DNA from: Streptomyces lydicus
GTDB lineage: Bacteria > Actinomycetota > Actinomycetes > Streptomycetales > Streptomycetaceae
NCBI RefSeq assembly: GCF_004125265.1
Contig: NZ_RDTE01000003.1
Location: forward strand, 2,790,001-2,854,000
Reading direction: 5' to 3'
Length of the DNA: 64,000 nucleotides
Shown one piece after another: positions 8,810 through 19,947 of the stretch (positions are counted from its first letter, which is position 1; each line of letters opens with the position of its first letter). A program made the translations under genes and the position numbers. Below the pieces are notes generated by a model that was not told the origin of the DNA, did not search any database, and was given only the letters and a program-made list of their open reading frames with translations.

Positions 8810-9498
8810 CAGGCGCCGACGCGCAGCCGATCCGGGTTCTGGTCGCCGAGGACCAGTCCGCCGTACGGGCCGGGCTGGTCCTCATCCTGCGCTCCGCCCC
8901 CGACATCGAGGTGGTCGGGGAGGCCGAGGACGGCGAGGAGGCGGTACGGCTCGCCCGCGAGCTGCGCCCCGCCCTCGTCCTCATGGACATCCAGATGCCC
9001 CGCCTCGACGGGGTCTCCGCCACCCGGCAGGTGGTCGCCGAAAAGCTGGCGGACGTGCTGGTGCTGACCACCTTCGACCTGGACGAATACGTCTTCGGGG
9101 CGCTGCGGGCGGGAGCGGCGGGCTTTCTCCTCAAGGACAGCGACGCGGCCGCGCTGCTGACCGCGGTGCGCACCGTGGCGTCCGGCGAGGGGCTGATCGC
9201 TCCGGCGGTGACCCGGCGGCTGATCGCGGAGTTCGCCAGTCCGCGTACGCCCCTCCGGCGGCCTGCGCGGGACGGTGAGACACCGGATCCGGCGGTCCTG
9301 GACGCGCTGACGCCACGCGAGCGGGAGGTGCTGGGGTGCCTGGGGCGGGGGCTCTCGAACGCGGATATCGCACTGCGGCTGGCCATGGCGGAGGCCACCG
9401 TGAAGACCCATGTCAGCCGGCTGCTGGCGAAGTTGGACCTGCGCAGCCGGGTGCAAGCGGCCGTACTGGCACAGGAGTTGGGGGTCGACGGGCCGTAG
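8806..9498 (+). CDS. Two-component response regulator, NarL/FixJ family
   Basis: 230 residues. The receiver domain has acidic pocket residues Glu15-Asp16, phospho-acceptor Asp61 (LVLMDIQMP), Thr88 and Lys110 (GFLLKDSD). A linker of about 45 residues leads to a LuxR-type helix-turn-helix (LTPREREVLGCLGRGLSNADIALRLAMAEATVKTHVSRLLAKL). It overlaps the kinase gene by four bases and should be phosphorylated by it. The target genes are not known; the adjacent membrane-protein gene is a candidate only by position. Confidence 0.94.
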   Translation: MTGADAQPIRVLVAEDQSAVRAGLVLILRSAPDIEVVGEAEDGEEAVRLARELRPALVLMDIQMPRLDGVSATRQVVAEKLADVLVLTTFDLDEYVFGALRAGAAGFLLKDSDAAALLTAVRTVASGEGLIAPAVTRRLIAEFASPRTPLRRPARDGETPDPAVLDALTPREREVLGCLGRGLSNADIALRLAMAEATVKTHVSRLLAKLDLRSRVQAAVLAQELGVDGP

Positions 9499-9665
9499 GG
9501 GGCGGCCCACAGGAGGGCGACGGGGCGGCGCGGCCTACGGCATCGCGCAAGGCCGCGGCGGCGGACGCCGTAGGGGGCTGCCGAACGCATCCCGTAAGGG
9601 ACGCACGGCCCCCCTGCGGGGCCACAATCCGGCAGCGACCGAGGATATTCCCCGGCTCCCCCGAA

Positions 9666-10109
9666 TCAGGCCACGTTCACCCTCTGGCCCGGCGGTGCCG
9701 CCTCCAGCCAGGCGAGGAAACCGGTGAGCGCGTCCTCGCTCATCGCCAGTTCCAGGCGGGTGCCGCGGTGCCGGCAGGCGAGCACGATGGAGTCGGAGAG
9801 CAGCGCCAGCTCTTCCTCACCCTGCGGGGTGCGGCGCTCCAGGACCTCGATGGCGGAGCGCTCCAGGAGACGGCGCGGGCGGGGCGCGTACGAGAACACC
9901 CGGAACCATTCGACCCGGTCGCCGTTGTAGCGCGACACACCGTAGATCCAGCCCTTGCCACCGGTCTCGTTCTCCGGCACGTGCCAGCGCAGACTGCAGT
10001 CGAAGGTGCCACCGGACCGCTGGATCAGCCGCCGCCTCAGTCCGAAGACGAACAGCCCCAGCAGCACCAGTACCACGACCACGCCGCTCACAAGCAGAGC
10101 GAGGACCAT
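9666..10109 (-). CDS. DUF2550 family membrane-anchored protein
   Basis: 147 residues with one N-terminal transmembrane helix (VLALLVSGVVVVLVLLGLFVFGL) followed by a basic stretch and a cytoplasmic domain. The region GGTFDCSLRW and GKGWIYGVSRYNGDRVEWFRVFSYAPRPRRLLER matches the actinobacterial DUF2550 family. AGGAGG precedes the ATG by nine bases. In Actinobacteria this gene characteristically lies just downstream of atpC, as here, but a terminator hairpin separates them, and no function is established. Confidence 0.88.
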   Translation of the reverse strand: MVLALLVSGVVVVLVLLGLFVFGLRRRLIQRSGGTFDCSLRWHVPENETGGKGWIYGVSRYNGDRVEWFRVFSYAPRPRRLLERSAIEVLERRTPQGEEELALLSDSIVLACRHRGTRLELAMSEDALTGFLAWLEAAPPGQRVNVA

Positions 10110-10185
10110 CTCGACCGACCTCCTCGCCTCGATGGGGGTTCCCCCGCGCCGGTCGGGCGTGGAGGAGAGTAACGCATCTGCATTG

Positions 10186-10234
10186 CCTCAGCCGCGGGCC
10201 GCTCCGGACAACTCCGGGCAGCCCGCGGCTGAGG
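10186..10234 (-). terminator. Terminator after the atp operon
   Basis: A perfect 14-base inverted repeat (CCTCAGCCGCGGGC at 10186-10199 and its complement at 10221-10234) sits 24 bases after the atpC stop. There is no U-tract, which is common for Streptomyces terminators. It should close the ATP synthase transcript before the DUF2550 gene. Confidence 0.75.
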
Positions 10235-10257
10235 ATCGATCTCGTCGGCGACGGGGC

Positions 10258-10641
10258 TCAGTGAACGCCCGTCACCGAACGCAGCCGGACATCGGCGCGA
10301 CGCTCGGCGGCCGCGTCAGCGTCCGACTTCGCTCGCTCCAGAGCCCGCTCCGCGCGCTGGACATCGATCTCATCCGACAGTTCCGCGATCTCCGCGAGCA
10401 GAGACAGCTTGTTGTCGGCGAACGAAATGAAGCCGCCGTGCACCGCGGCGACGACGGTGCCGTCCCCGCTCTCGCCGGTCGTACGAATCGTCACCGGGCC
10501 CGACTGCAGCACGCCGAGCAGCGGCTGGTGTCCGGGCATGACGCCGATGTCGCCCGACGAGGTGCGCGCGACGACCAGGCTGGCCTCGCCGGACCAGACC
10601 TGACGGTCCGCGGCGACCAACTCGACGTGCAGCTCAGCCAC
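10258..10641 (-). CDS. atpC: ATP synthase F1 subunit epsilon
   Basis: 127-residue epsilon subunit of the central rotor stalk, linking gamma to the c-ring and able to inhibit hydrolysis. The N-terminal beta-sandwich carries AELHVELVAADRQVWSGEAS and the conserved GDIGVMPGHQPLLGVLQSG; the C-terminal two-helix part is DEIDVQRAERALERAK. I start it at GTG 10641, which has AGGAG five bases upstream; an ATG seven codons earlier lacks support. It is the last gene of the operon, separated from atpD by 108 bases containing a strong hairpin. Confidence 0.95.
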   Translation of the reverse strand: MAELHVELVAADRQVWSGEASLVVARTSSGDIGVMPGHQPLLGVLQSGPVTIRTTGESGDGTVVAAVHGGFISFADNKLSLLAEIAELSDEIDVQRAERALERAKSDADAAAERRADVRLRSVTGVH

Positions 10642-10709
10642 GATGGCTCCTCGGGTCTCCACCTGCCTGGCTCGGCAGATGTTGGGTCAAATACTAGTGG
10701 TCGTACGGG

Positions 10710-10735
10710 CCGGGGGCGGCCAGGGCCGCCCCCGG
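10710..10735 (-). other. Hairpin in the atpD-atpC gap
   Basis: A perfect 12-base inverted repeat (CCGGGGGCGGCC and its complement) with only two bases between the arms lies between the atpD stop and the atpC start. It could be an attenuator, a processing or stability element, or a partial terminator lowering atpC expression. This is structure seen in sequence; no function is shown. Confidence 0.6.
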
Positions 10736-10749
10736 GACCGGTGCCGGGG

Positions 10750-13118
<2,369 letters not shown>

Positions 13119-13138
13119 GGATCAGGTCCCTTCCGTCG

Positions 13139-14731
13139 TCACTTGCTGGTGCCGGCCGGGGCGTCCTCGCCGAGCAGCTTGCCGTCCGAGGTCTCGAACT
13201 GCCGCTTGAAGCCGTCGACGGCCTCGGAGATCGCACCGATGGTGTCGTCGGACATCTTGCCGCCCTCGACGATGCTGGTCAGGAGGTCCTTCTTCTCCCG
13301 GTGCAGGTGGTCGAGGAGCTCCCGCTCGAAGCGGCGGATGTCCTGGACCGGAACGTCGTCCATCTTGCCGTTGGTGCCGGCCCAGACGGAGACGACCTGG
13401 TCCTCGGTGGGGTACGGGGCGTACTGACCCTGCTTGAGCAGCTCGGTCATCCGCTTGCCGCGCTCCAGCTGCTGCTTGGAGGCCGCGTCCAGGTCGGAAC
13501 CGAAGGCGGCGAACGCCTCCAGCTCGCGGTACTGGGCGAGGTCCACGCGGAGCCGGCCGGAGACCTGCTTCATGGCCTTGTGCTGGGCCGAGCCACCGAC
13601 ACGGGAGACCGAGATACCGACGTTCAGCGCGGGGCGCTGGCCCGCGTTGAAGAGGTCCGACTCCAGGAAGCACTGACCGTCGGTGATGGAGATGACGTTG
13701 GTCGGAATGAACGCCGACACGTCGTTCGCCTTGGTCTCGACGATCGGGAGACCGGTCATCGAGCCGGCGCCCATCTCGTCGGAGAGCTTGGCGCAGCGCT
13801 CCAGCAGACGCGAGTGCAGGTAGAAGACGTCGCCCGGGTAGGCCTCACGGCCCGGCGGACGGCGCAGCAGCAGGGACACGGCGCGGTAGGCGTCGGCCTG
13901 CTTCGAAAGGTCGTCGAAGATGATCAGGACGTGCTTGCCCTGGTACATCCAGTGCTGGCCGATGGCCGAGCCGGTGTAGGGCGCCAGGTACTTGAAGCCC
14001 GCCGGGTCGGACGCCGGGGCGGCGACGATGGTGGTGTACTCCAGGGCGCCGGCCTCCTCCAGCGCACCGCGCACGGACGCGATGGTGGAGCCCTTCTGGC
14101 CGATGGCGACGTAGATGCAGCGGACCTGCTTCTTCGGGTCGCCCGAGCGCCAGTTGTCGCGCTGGTTGATGATCGTGTCGACGGCCAGGGCGGTCTTGCC
14201 GGTCTGGCGGTCACCAATGATCAGCTGACGCTGGCCACGGCCGATCGGCACCATCGAGTCGACGGCCTTGTAGCCGGTCTCCATCGGCTCGTGGACCGAC
14301 TTACGGACCATGACGCCCGGGGCCTGCAGCTCCAGGGCGCGGCGGTCCTCGGACTCGATCTCGCCGAGGCCGTCGATCGGGTTGCCCAGCGGGTCGACGA
14401 CGCGGCCGAGGTAGCCCTCGCCCACGGCGACCGAGAGCACCTCACCGGTGCGCTGCACCGGCTGGCCCTCCTCGATGCCGCTGAACTCACCGAGGACCAC
14501 CGCACCGATCTCGCGCTCTTCCAGGTTCAGCGCAAGACCGAGCGTGCCGTCCTCGAACTTGAGCAGCTCGTTCGCCATTGCCGAGGGAAGGCCCTCGACC
14601 TTCGCGATGCCGTCTCCGGCCTCGCTGACCGTGCCGACCTCCTCGCGCGAGGCCGCGTCCGGCTTGTACGCCTGGACGAAGTTCTCCAGCGCGTCCCGGA
14701 TCTCCTCCGGCCGGATCGTGAGCTCCGCCAT
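13139..14731 (-). CDS. atpA: ATP synthase F1 subunit alpha
   Basis: 530-residue non-catalytic nucleotide-binding subunit. The Walker A motif [13 protein letters not shown] and the region [26 protein letters not shown] are conserved, and the arginine-finger region reads [39 protein letters not shown]. The C-terminus carries a modest charged extension ending [11 protein letters not shown], as in other actinomycetes. It follows a 217-base gap after atpH, unusually long for this operon. Confidence 0.98.
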   Translation of the reverse strand: MAELTIRPEEIRDALENFVQAYKPDAASREEVGTVSEAGDGIAKVEGLPSAMANELLKFEDGTLGLALNLEEREIGAVVLGEFSGIEEGQPVQRTGEVLSVAVGEGYLGRVVDPLGNPIDGLGEIESEDRRALELQAPGVMVRKSVHEPMETGYKAVDSMVPIGRGQRQLIIGDRQTGKTALAVDTIINQRDNWRSGDPKKQVRCIYVAIGQKGSTIASVRGALEEAGALEYTTIVAAPASDPAGFKYLAPYTGSAIGQHWMYQGKHVLIIFDDLSKQADAYRAVSLLLRRPPGREAYPGDVFYLHSRLLERCAKLSDEMGAGSMTGLPIVETKANDVSAFIPTNVISITDGQCFLESDLFNAGQRPALNVGISVSRVGGSAQHKAMKQVSGRLRVDLAQYRELEAFAAFGSDLDAASKQQLERGKRMTELLKQGQYAPYPTEDQVVSVWAGTNGKMDDVPVQDIRRFERELLDHLHREKKDLLTSIVEGGKMSDDTIGAISEAVDGFKRQFETSDGKLLGEDAPAGTSK

Positions 14732-14948
14732 CTGGGTTCCCTGCTCTCCTTGTTGGGCCCGAAGTTACTTGCGGGTGTCCGGGGGTCTGTCCCCCGGGGG
14801 GTTTCCGCTTACGGCCCAACTCGGGCCGCCGTCATGCTTGTGCTGGTCCCCGGGGCTTCGTCCGGACCGCAAGCCGGACCGTGTGGTCCGGCCGACTGGT
14901 CCGGCGTCCGACCGCCGGTTGTGCAGCTCTTGAGTTGGTGTGGCTGGG
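14732..14948 (-). other. Structured atpH-atpA intergenic region
   Basis: This 217-base gap inside the operon contains no gene. It holds two clear hairpins: a seven-base stem (CCGGGGG with CCCCCGG, 14779-14797) and an eight-base stem (GCCGGACC with GGTCCGGC, 14873-14892) inside a run of GGTCCGG-type repeats. Such spacers can set subunit ratios by RNA processing or attenuation; that role is an inference here. Confidence 0.5.
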
Positions 14949-15764
14949 TCAGCCGGCCATCCGCCGGTCCGCCTCTTCGAGGCGCGCCGCGATGGTGCCG
15001 TTGATGACCTCGTCGCCGATCCGGACCTGGACTCCGCCGAGGACCTCGGGGTCCACGTCGAGGTTCAGGTGGACCTGCCGTCCATACAGCTGCGCCAGGG
15101 AAGCGCCCAGGCGCTGCCGCTGCCCTTCGGTGAGGGGCACCGCGGAGGTGACCACCGCGACCATCCGGTCCCGGCGGCTCGCCGCCAGCTTGGAGAGGGC
15201 GTCGAGCCCCGCTTCCAGGCTACGGCCCCGCGGCTGTACGACAAGACGGATCACGATGCGCTCGGTGACCGGGTTGGCCCGGCCGCCCAGCAGCGCACTC
15301 AGCAGCTCCGTCTTGGCCGCGACCGTCGCGTTCCGGTCGGTCAGCGCACCGCGCAGCTCACTGTTGGAGCTGACGATGCGGCCGAACCGGAAGAGCTCGT
15401 CCTCGACGTCGTCGAGCTGGCCGGCCCGCTGCGCGGCGACGAGGTCGGCGCTGTAGGCCAGCTCCTCGAGCGAGTCGGTCAGGTCACGCGAACCCGACCA
15501 GCGGGCGCGGACCATGCCGGACACCAGGTCGACGGCCGGGCCGCCCACCTGGTTGCCCAGCAGTCGTCCGGCCAGTTCGGCGCGTGCCTCGGCGGCCTGC
15601 GCCGGGTCGGTCAGGACCCGACGCAGCGACACCTCGCGGTCGAGCAGAGCGGTGACGGCAGCCAGCTCCTCGGCGAGCTTCGCGGCGTCGACGGAGGTGT
15701 CATCCGTCAGCGCGTTGAACTGCTCGCGTGCGGAGGCGAGTGCCTCGCGGCTCGCTCCGTTCAT
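14949..15764 (-). CDS. atpH: ATP synthase subunit delta
   Basis: 271-residue peripheral-stalk subunit joining F1 to the b subunits. It is about 90 residues longer than the E. coli protein, a known actinobacterial feature: an N-terminal extension precedes the conserved OSCP/delta domain. Recognisable parts are ALLGGRANPVTERIVIRLVVQPRGRSLE and, at the C-terminus, VHLNLDVDPEVLGGVQVRIGDEVINGTIAARLEE. Its ATG overlaps the atpF stop as ATGA, so translation is coupled. Confidence 0.96.
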   Translation of the reverse strand: MNGASREALASAREQFNALTDDTSVDAAKLAEELAAVTALLDREVSLRRVLTDPAQAAEARAELAGRLLGNQVGGPAVDLVSGMVRARWSGSRDLTDSLEELAYSADLVAAQRAGQLDDVEDELFRFGRIVSSNSELRGALTDRNATVAAKTELLSALLGGRANPVTERIVIRLVVQPRGRSLEAGLDALSKLAASRRDRMVAVVTSAVPLTEGQRQRLGASLAQLYGRQVHLNLDVDPEVLGGVQVRIGDEVINGTIAARLEEADRRMAG

Positions 15765-16330
15765 CGTCCGGCCTCAGCCTTCGTCGCGTCCGAAGCCGCC
15801 TTGGCCTCGACGTCGTCGAGGAAGCGGTCGATGGTCCGGCTCTGCCGGGCGTGGTCCTCGAGGGACTCCCCGACGAGCTTGCCGGCCAGGTCGACGGCGA
15901 GCTTGCCCACGTCCTGGCGCAGCGTGTGCGCGGCCTGCTTCCGGTCCGCCTCGATCTGGGCGTGACCGGCAGCGATGATCTCCTCGCGCTGCCGCTGGCC
16001 CTCGGCGCGCATCTCAGCGATGAGCGTCGCGCCCTGCTCCTGCGCCTCCTGGCGCAGACGCGCGGCCTCGTGGCGGGCGTCGGCCAGCTGTGCCCGGTAG
16101 TCCGCGAGCACCTGCTCAGCCTCGGCCTTAGTCGCCTCGGCTTCCTCCATGCGGCCTTCGATCTGCTTCCTGCGCTCTTCCAGAACCTTGTTGATGTTCG
16201 GGAGGAGCTTCTTCGCCAGGATGCCGAAGACGATGAAGAAGGCGACCAGGCCGATGACCAGCTCTGGAATCGGCGGGAACAGGGGGTTCTCGGGAACCTC
16301 CGCCGCCATGTTGAAGACCAGGGCGTTCAC
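15761..16330 (-). CDS. atpF: ATP synthase Fo subunit b
   Basis: 189-residue peripheral-stalk protein with one N-terminal membrane helix (PELVIGLVAFFIVFGILAKKLLPNI) followed by a long charged helix rich in Glu, Ala and Arg that forms the dimeric coiled coil reaching F1. The C-terminal part contains GHAQIEADRKQAAHTLRQDVGKLAVDLAGKLVGESL, a typical b-subunit segment. It sits 42 bases after atpE and overlaps atpH by four bases. Confidence 0.96.
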   Translation of the reverse strand: MNALVFNMAAEVPENPLFPPIPELVIGLVAFFIVFGILAKKLLPNINKVLEERRKQIEGRMEEAEATKAEAEQVLADYRAQLADARHEAARLRQEAQEQGATLIAEMRAEGQRQREEIIAAGHAQIEADRKQAAHTLRQDVGKLAVDLAGKLVGESLEDHARQSRTIDRFLDDVEAKAASDATKAEAGR

Positions 16331-16372
16331 ATCAATGCCTTCCGTCTGAATGGACGTCGTCTAACGGGCCGC

Positions 16373-16618
16373 TTACTTGTACGCGTAGCCCATGACGATG
16401 CCGATGAGGGCGAGCGCCTCACAGAAGGCGAAACCCATGATCTGGTTGGTGCGGATCAGGCCGGCCGCCTCGGGCTGACGGGCGAGGGCCTGGGTGCCGT
16501 TACCGAAGATGATGCCGACGCCGACGCCGGGGCCGATGGCCGCGAGGCCGTACCCGACCGAGGCGATGTTGCCGGTGAGGCCGGCGGCGAGGTTCACAGT
16601 CTCGAGGGCAGCGGACAT
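16373..16618 (-). CDS. atpE: ATP synthase Fo subunit c
   Basis: 81-residue hairpin of two membrane helices forming the rotor ring. Helix 1 has the packing motif GVGVGIIFG, the loop is ALARQPEA, and helix 2 has the proton-carrying carboxylate Glu67 in FAFCEALALIG. A Glu at this site with no Na+-ligand set indicates proton coupling. The strong ribosome-binding context AAGGAAGTAACGGC precedes the ATG, as expected for the most highly translated subunit. Confidence 0.97.
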   Translation of the reverse strand: MSAALETVNLAAGLTGNIASVGYGLAAIGPGVGVGIIFGNGTQALARQPEAAGLIRTNQIMGFAFCEALALIGIVMGYAYK

Positions 16619-16695
16619 GCCGTTACTTCCTTCTCTTTCACGGACCGGTGGGGGTTGGCCACCGGACGATTAACAGATTGCGGAGTCGGGGGTGC

Positions 16696-17508
16696 TCAGT
16701 GCTTCTCGGCGAGCGCGCCCTGGACGTAGTTGCAGGCCAGGAGCACGAAGACGTACGCCTGGATCGCCTGGATGAAGAGCTCGAAGGCCGTCATCGCGAT
16801 GGTCATCAGGAACGAGGCACCGGCGTAGACGAAGCCGAGGCCGTTCGCCAGGTACCAGGTGGCGATGGTGAACATCACGATCAGCAGGTGGCCGGCGAAC
16901 ATGTTCGCGAAGAGCCGGACGGCGTGGGTGAAGGGCCGCACGAGCAGGTTCGAGAAGAACTCGATCACGACGATGAGCGGCAGGACCCAGCCGAGCGACC
17001 GGTCCCAGCCGGTGATGTTCTTCCACCCGCCGACGAAGCCGTGCTTCTTGAACGTCAGGTACACCCACAGGATGTAGACGATCAGGGCGAGCCCGATGGG
17101 GAACGAGATGATCGACGTCACCGGGAACTGGGCGACCGGAATGATCGACCAGATGTTCATGATCCACACGAAGAAGAACAGCGAGACCATGAGGGGGACG
17201 TATTTCTCGCCCTCCTTCTTGCCCAGCGCGTCATAGACGAGGCCGCGGCGCACGAAGTCGTAGCCGACCTCGCCGATCATCTGCAGCTTTCCGGGGACCA
17301 CCTTGGCCTTGCCGAATGCGGCCCAGAAGAACCACACCACGACGACCGTGCTGAGCAGGGCCAGCAGCATCGGCTTATTGAACTCGTAGCCGCCGACTTT
17401 GAAGAGCGGGTCGAATACGAACGAATGAAGACCCGGGGCCTCGAAGCCACACCCCGGAATAAAGAGGTGGCACTCCGTGTCGAAGGCGAGCATCGTTTCA
17501 GCACTCAC
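16696..17508 (-). CDS. atpB: ATP synthase Fo subunit a
   Basis: 270-residue membrane stator subunit containing the proton half-channels. About six hydrophobic helices are present; the essential Arg lies in FTHAVRLFANMFAGHLLIVM, and the last helix (FELFIQAIQAYVFVLLACNYV) carries the conserved Gln. I start it at GTG 17508 (VSAETMLAFDTE), which has GAAGGAG six bases upstream; an upstream in-frame ATG is 22 codons away and unsupported. A 267-base gap separates it from atpI. Confidence 0.96.
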   Translation of the reverse strand: MSAETMLAFDTECHLFIPGCGFEAPGLHSFVFDPLFKVGGYEFNKPMLLALLSTVVVVWFFWAAFGKAKVVPGKLQMIGEVGYDFVRRGLVYDALGKKEGEKYVPLMVSLFFFVWIMNIWSIIPVAQFPVTSIISFPIGLALIVYILWVYLTFKKHGFVGGWKNITGWDRSLGWVLPLIVVIEFFSNLLVRPFTHAVRLFANMFAGHLLIVMFTIATWYLANGLGFVYAGASFLMTIAMTAFELFIQAIQAYVFVLLACNYVQGALAEKH

Positions 17509-17775
17509 CGCGGGCTCCTTCAGCGTGGCGCATGGGTACGGCAACCTCGTTGTGTCGGCGCGGCGTTGAGCCACGGAGCGGCACTGGACTGGTCTTGCGG
17601 ATTGGGGGGCGGCGGCCGGCCGGCGCTGGGCCGGGCCGAATCACAGGCATCGGCCGCGAGAACTGCCCGTTCCATCCTGTGGAATCTGGGAGCTCAGCCG
17701 CCTGCGCCATCTGTGCCGCAGTTGGAACCGGACGATAGCAGGCTCGCATGAGGGCATTTATCCCGGCCCTACGTC

Positions 17776-18213
17776 TCACGTCGGCGACCCCGCCGTCTCC
17801 GCCTTCTTCGCGTCGGCGGAGTCGGGGTTCACGTACAGAATCTTCTCCTTCATATGACCGCGGGTCTGGGCCGCGATCCATACGAGGGTGGCGCCGAGCA
17901 GCGTGAAGGCGAATGCCTTGGTGTCGAAGAGCGTCGTGTCCTTGAAGGTGATCATGAAGACCGCGACGAGCAGGATCTGCACCGTGTACAGCAGCAGCCC
18001 CATCATCTGGAAGAGCTGCGGAAGCTTGCGCGAGGTCTGCTGGAGGACCACCAGCCCCGCACCCATCACGAGCAGCACCAGCACAGTGCCGACGACGGCG
18101 CCGATCGCTCCCGTCGCGCCGGCGACCACCGCGCTCACGGCAACGGCGATGACACCGGTGGCGAGGGTGGGCACAACGGCGTGAAGGAGTAGTCGGGCGT
18201 CATTCGACTGCAT
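17776..18213 (-). CDS. atpI: ATP synthase-associated AtpI-like membrane protein
   Basis: 145-residue protein with four hydrophobic helices, small and Val/Ala-rich, followed by a polar C-terminal tail (HMKEKILYVNPDSADAKKAE). Its place as the first gene of the atp operon identifies it as AtpI, which in other bacteria helps c-ring assembly or Mg2+ uptake. Sequence conservation in this family is low, so identification rests mainly on topology and context. Confidence 0.85.
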   Translation of the reverse strand: MQSNDARLLLHAVVPTLATGVIAVAVSAVVAGATGAIGAVVGTVLVLLVMGAGLVVLQQTSRKLPQLFQMMGLLLYTVQILLVAVFMITFKDTTLFDTKAFAFTLLGATLVWIAAQTRGHMKEKILYVNPDSADAKKAETAGSPT

Positions 18214-18379
18214 GGCGGCGCTCCGGCAAAAGATGTGGGGTGTGTCGTCATGGACGAGCGTAGACCCGGCCTGAGGCGGAACCTGCGGCCCAAGGGCAGT
18301 CGCGCTACGGCCCTTCGGCTCTGTCGCCGGGTTTCGTGAACGGTATCACAAACTATTTGATGAGGTCTTTACCTGGTTC

Positions 18380-18397
18380 GTGTGGACCCTGTCACAC
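18380..18397. promoter_or_regulatory. Candidate Crp-type site upstream of the atp operon
   Basis: The imperfect palindrome GTGTGGACCCTGTCACAC contains GTG-N6-GTCAC, matching the GTG(N6)GNCAC pattern I recall for Streptomyces Crp. It lies about 167 bases before the atpI start and 106 bases after the WecA-like gene's stop, next to an AT-rich stretch at 18340-18370 that probably holds the atp promoter. It could equally be fortuitous. Confidence 0.35.
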
Positions 18398-18502
18398 CTG
18401 AGCGTGAACCTGCGCGTTGGTGCACTGACAGCCAGCCTTTTGTCTGGTATGGGGTCAACCGACCCGATTCCTGTCGCACGTTCGGGCGACCGGCGACGGG
18501 GA

Positions 18503-19849
18503 TCAGTGGTGACTGTCCGCCCTGCGGTGTTCCACGAAACGTGAGCGGTCGCCGATCGCGGTGGCCCCGTTGATGCCCGCCGGAACCGGTTGCCGCTCCT
18601 CCTCCTGCGGCCCGGCGGCGCTCTCCTCGTCCCACTCCGCGGCCGGCGCCTGGGGAGCCGTTGCACGGGAGACCCGGCGGTAGCGCGGCGGGACCATCCA
18701 CTCCGCCCAGCGCGGCGTGCGCGGCGTGAAACGCGGCAGCAGGAGCAGCACCAGCCCGACCGCGCTCAGCAGCACGATGCCCAGCACGATCCACATGCTG
18801 GCGTTGTTCGCGGAGTAGGCCACCGCGCCGAACGCGATCAGCGCCGACCAGAAGTACATGATCAGCACGGCCCGGCTGTGCGAGTGCCCGATCTCCAGGA
18901 GCCGGTGGTGCAGGTGCCCGCGGTCGGCCGCGAACGGCGACTGGCCCTTCCACGTACGCCGCACGATCGCCAGGATCAGGTCGGCGACCGGCACCGCGAT
19001 GATCGTCAGCGGCAGCAACAGCGGGATGTAGACCGGCACCATCGCGTGGGTCGCCTCACGCAGACCGCCCGCCTTCACATTGAGCAGGTCCGGGTCGACC
19101 TGGCCGGTCACCGAGACCGCGCCCGCGGCCATCACCAGGCCGATCAGCATCGAGCCCGAGTCACCCATGAAGATCCGGGCCGGGTGCATGTTGTGCGGCA
19201 GGAAGCCCAGGCACATGCCCATCAGGACGACCGAGAACAGCGTGGCCGGCGCGGCCGCCTCGATGCCGTAGCCGAACCACATCCGGTACGCGTACATGAA
19301 GAACGCCGCGGCGGCGATGCACACCATGCCGGAGGCGAGGCCGTCCAGGCCGTCGACGAAGTTCACCGCGTTGATGGTGATCACGACGAGGGCGACGGTC
19401 AGCAGGGTGCCCTGCATGGGGGTCAGCGAGACCGTGCCGACGCCGGGGATCGGGATCCAGAGGATCGTCAGGCCCTGGAGGACCATCACGCCCGCGGCGA
19501 TCATCTGGCCGCCGAGCTTGACCAGGGCGTCCACACCCCACTTGTCGTCCAGGACGCCGAGGAGCCAGATCAGCGCGGCCCCGGAGAGCAGCGCCCTGGG
19601 CTCGTCGGAGTTCTCGAAGACGCTCTTGAGGTTGGTCAGGTGCGAGGCCACCAGCAGACCGGCGCACAGGCCGCCGAACATGGCGATACCGCCGAGCCGC
19701 GGTGTCGGCTCGCGGTGCACATCGCGGGCGCGGATCTCCGGCATCGCACCGGCCGCGATCGCGAACTTCCGTACCGGCCCGGTCAGCAGGTAGGTCACCG
19801 CGGCCGTGACGCACAGCGTCAGCAGGTATTCACGCACGGGCTGCCCCAT
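18503..19849 (-). CDS. WecA/TagO-like UDP-GlcNAc:undecaprenyl-P GlcNAc-1-P transferase
   Basis: 448-residue polytopic protein of the MraY/WecA family (about 11 helices), which attaches a sugar-1-phosphate to undecaprenyl phosphate to start a cell-wall polymer. Family motifs are present: HREPTPRLGG after helix 1, the Mg-binding GVLDDKWGVDALVKLGGQ, NFVDGLDGLASG, and the HLHHRLLEIGHSH loop that distinguishes WecA-like from MraY proteins. The C-terminus is a disordered cytoplasmic tail. GTG 19837 (VREYLL) is a possible start four codons later. The LCP gene 6 kb away could act at the other end of the same pathway. Confidence 0.9.
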   Translation of the reverse strand: MGQPVREYLLTLCVTAAVTYLLTGPVRKFAIAAGAMPEIRARDVHREPTPRLGGIAMFGGLCAGLLVASHLTNLKSVFENSDEPRALLSGAALIWLLGVLDDKWGVDALVKLGGQMIAAGVMVLQGLTILWIPIPGVGTVSLTPMQGTLLTVALVVITINAVNFVDGLDGLASGMVCIAAAAFFMYAYRMWFGYGIEAAAPATLFSVVLMGMCLGFLPHNMHPARIFMGDSGSMLIGLVMAAGAVSVTGQVDPDLLNVKAGGLREATHAMVPVYIPLLLPLTIIAVPVADLILAIVRRTWKGQSPFAADRGHLHHRLLEIGHSHSRAVLIMYFWSALIAFGAVAYSANNASMWIVLGIVLLSAVGLVLLLLPRFTPRTPRWAEWMVPPRYRRVSRATAPQAPAAEWDEESAAGPQEEERQPVPAGINGATAIGDRSRFVEHRRADSHH

Positions 19850-19947
19850 TGGTATAGCTGGCCATCACAGCCCCACACCCTATGCGTGTCAGCCCCCTGG
19901 CCGTGAATACAGGAATAGACGTCCGGCGTCACCGGATGGTTCCGCCG

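Noticed and set aside
9534..9574. CCTACGGC/GCCGTAGG pair after the response regulator as terminator
   Set aside because: An eight-base stem with a loop of about 25 bases is weak; other pairings are equally likely in this GC-rich gap.
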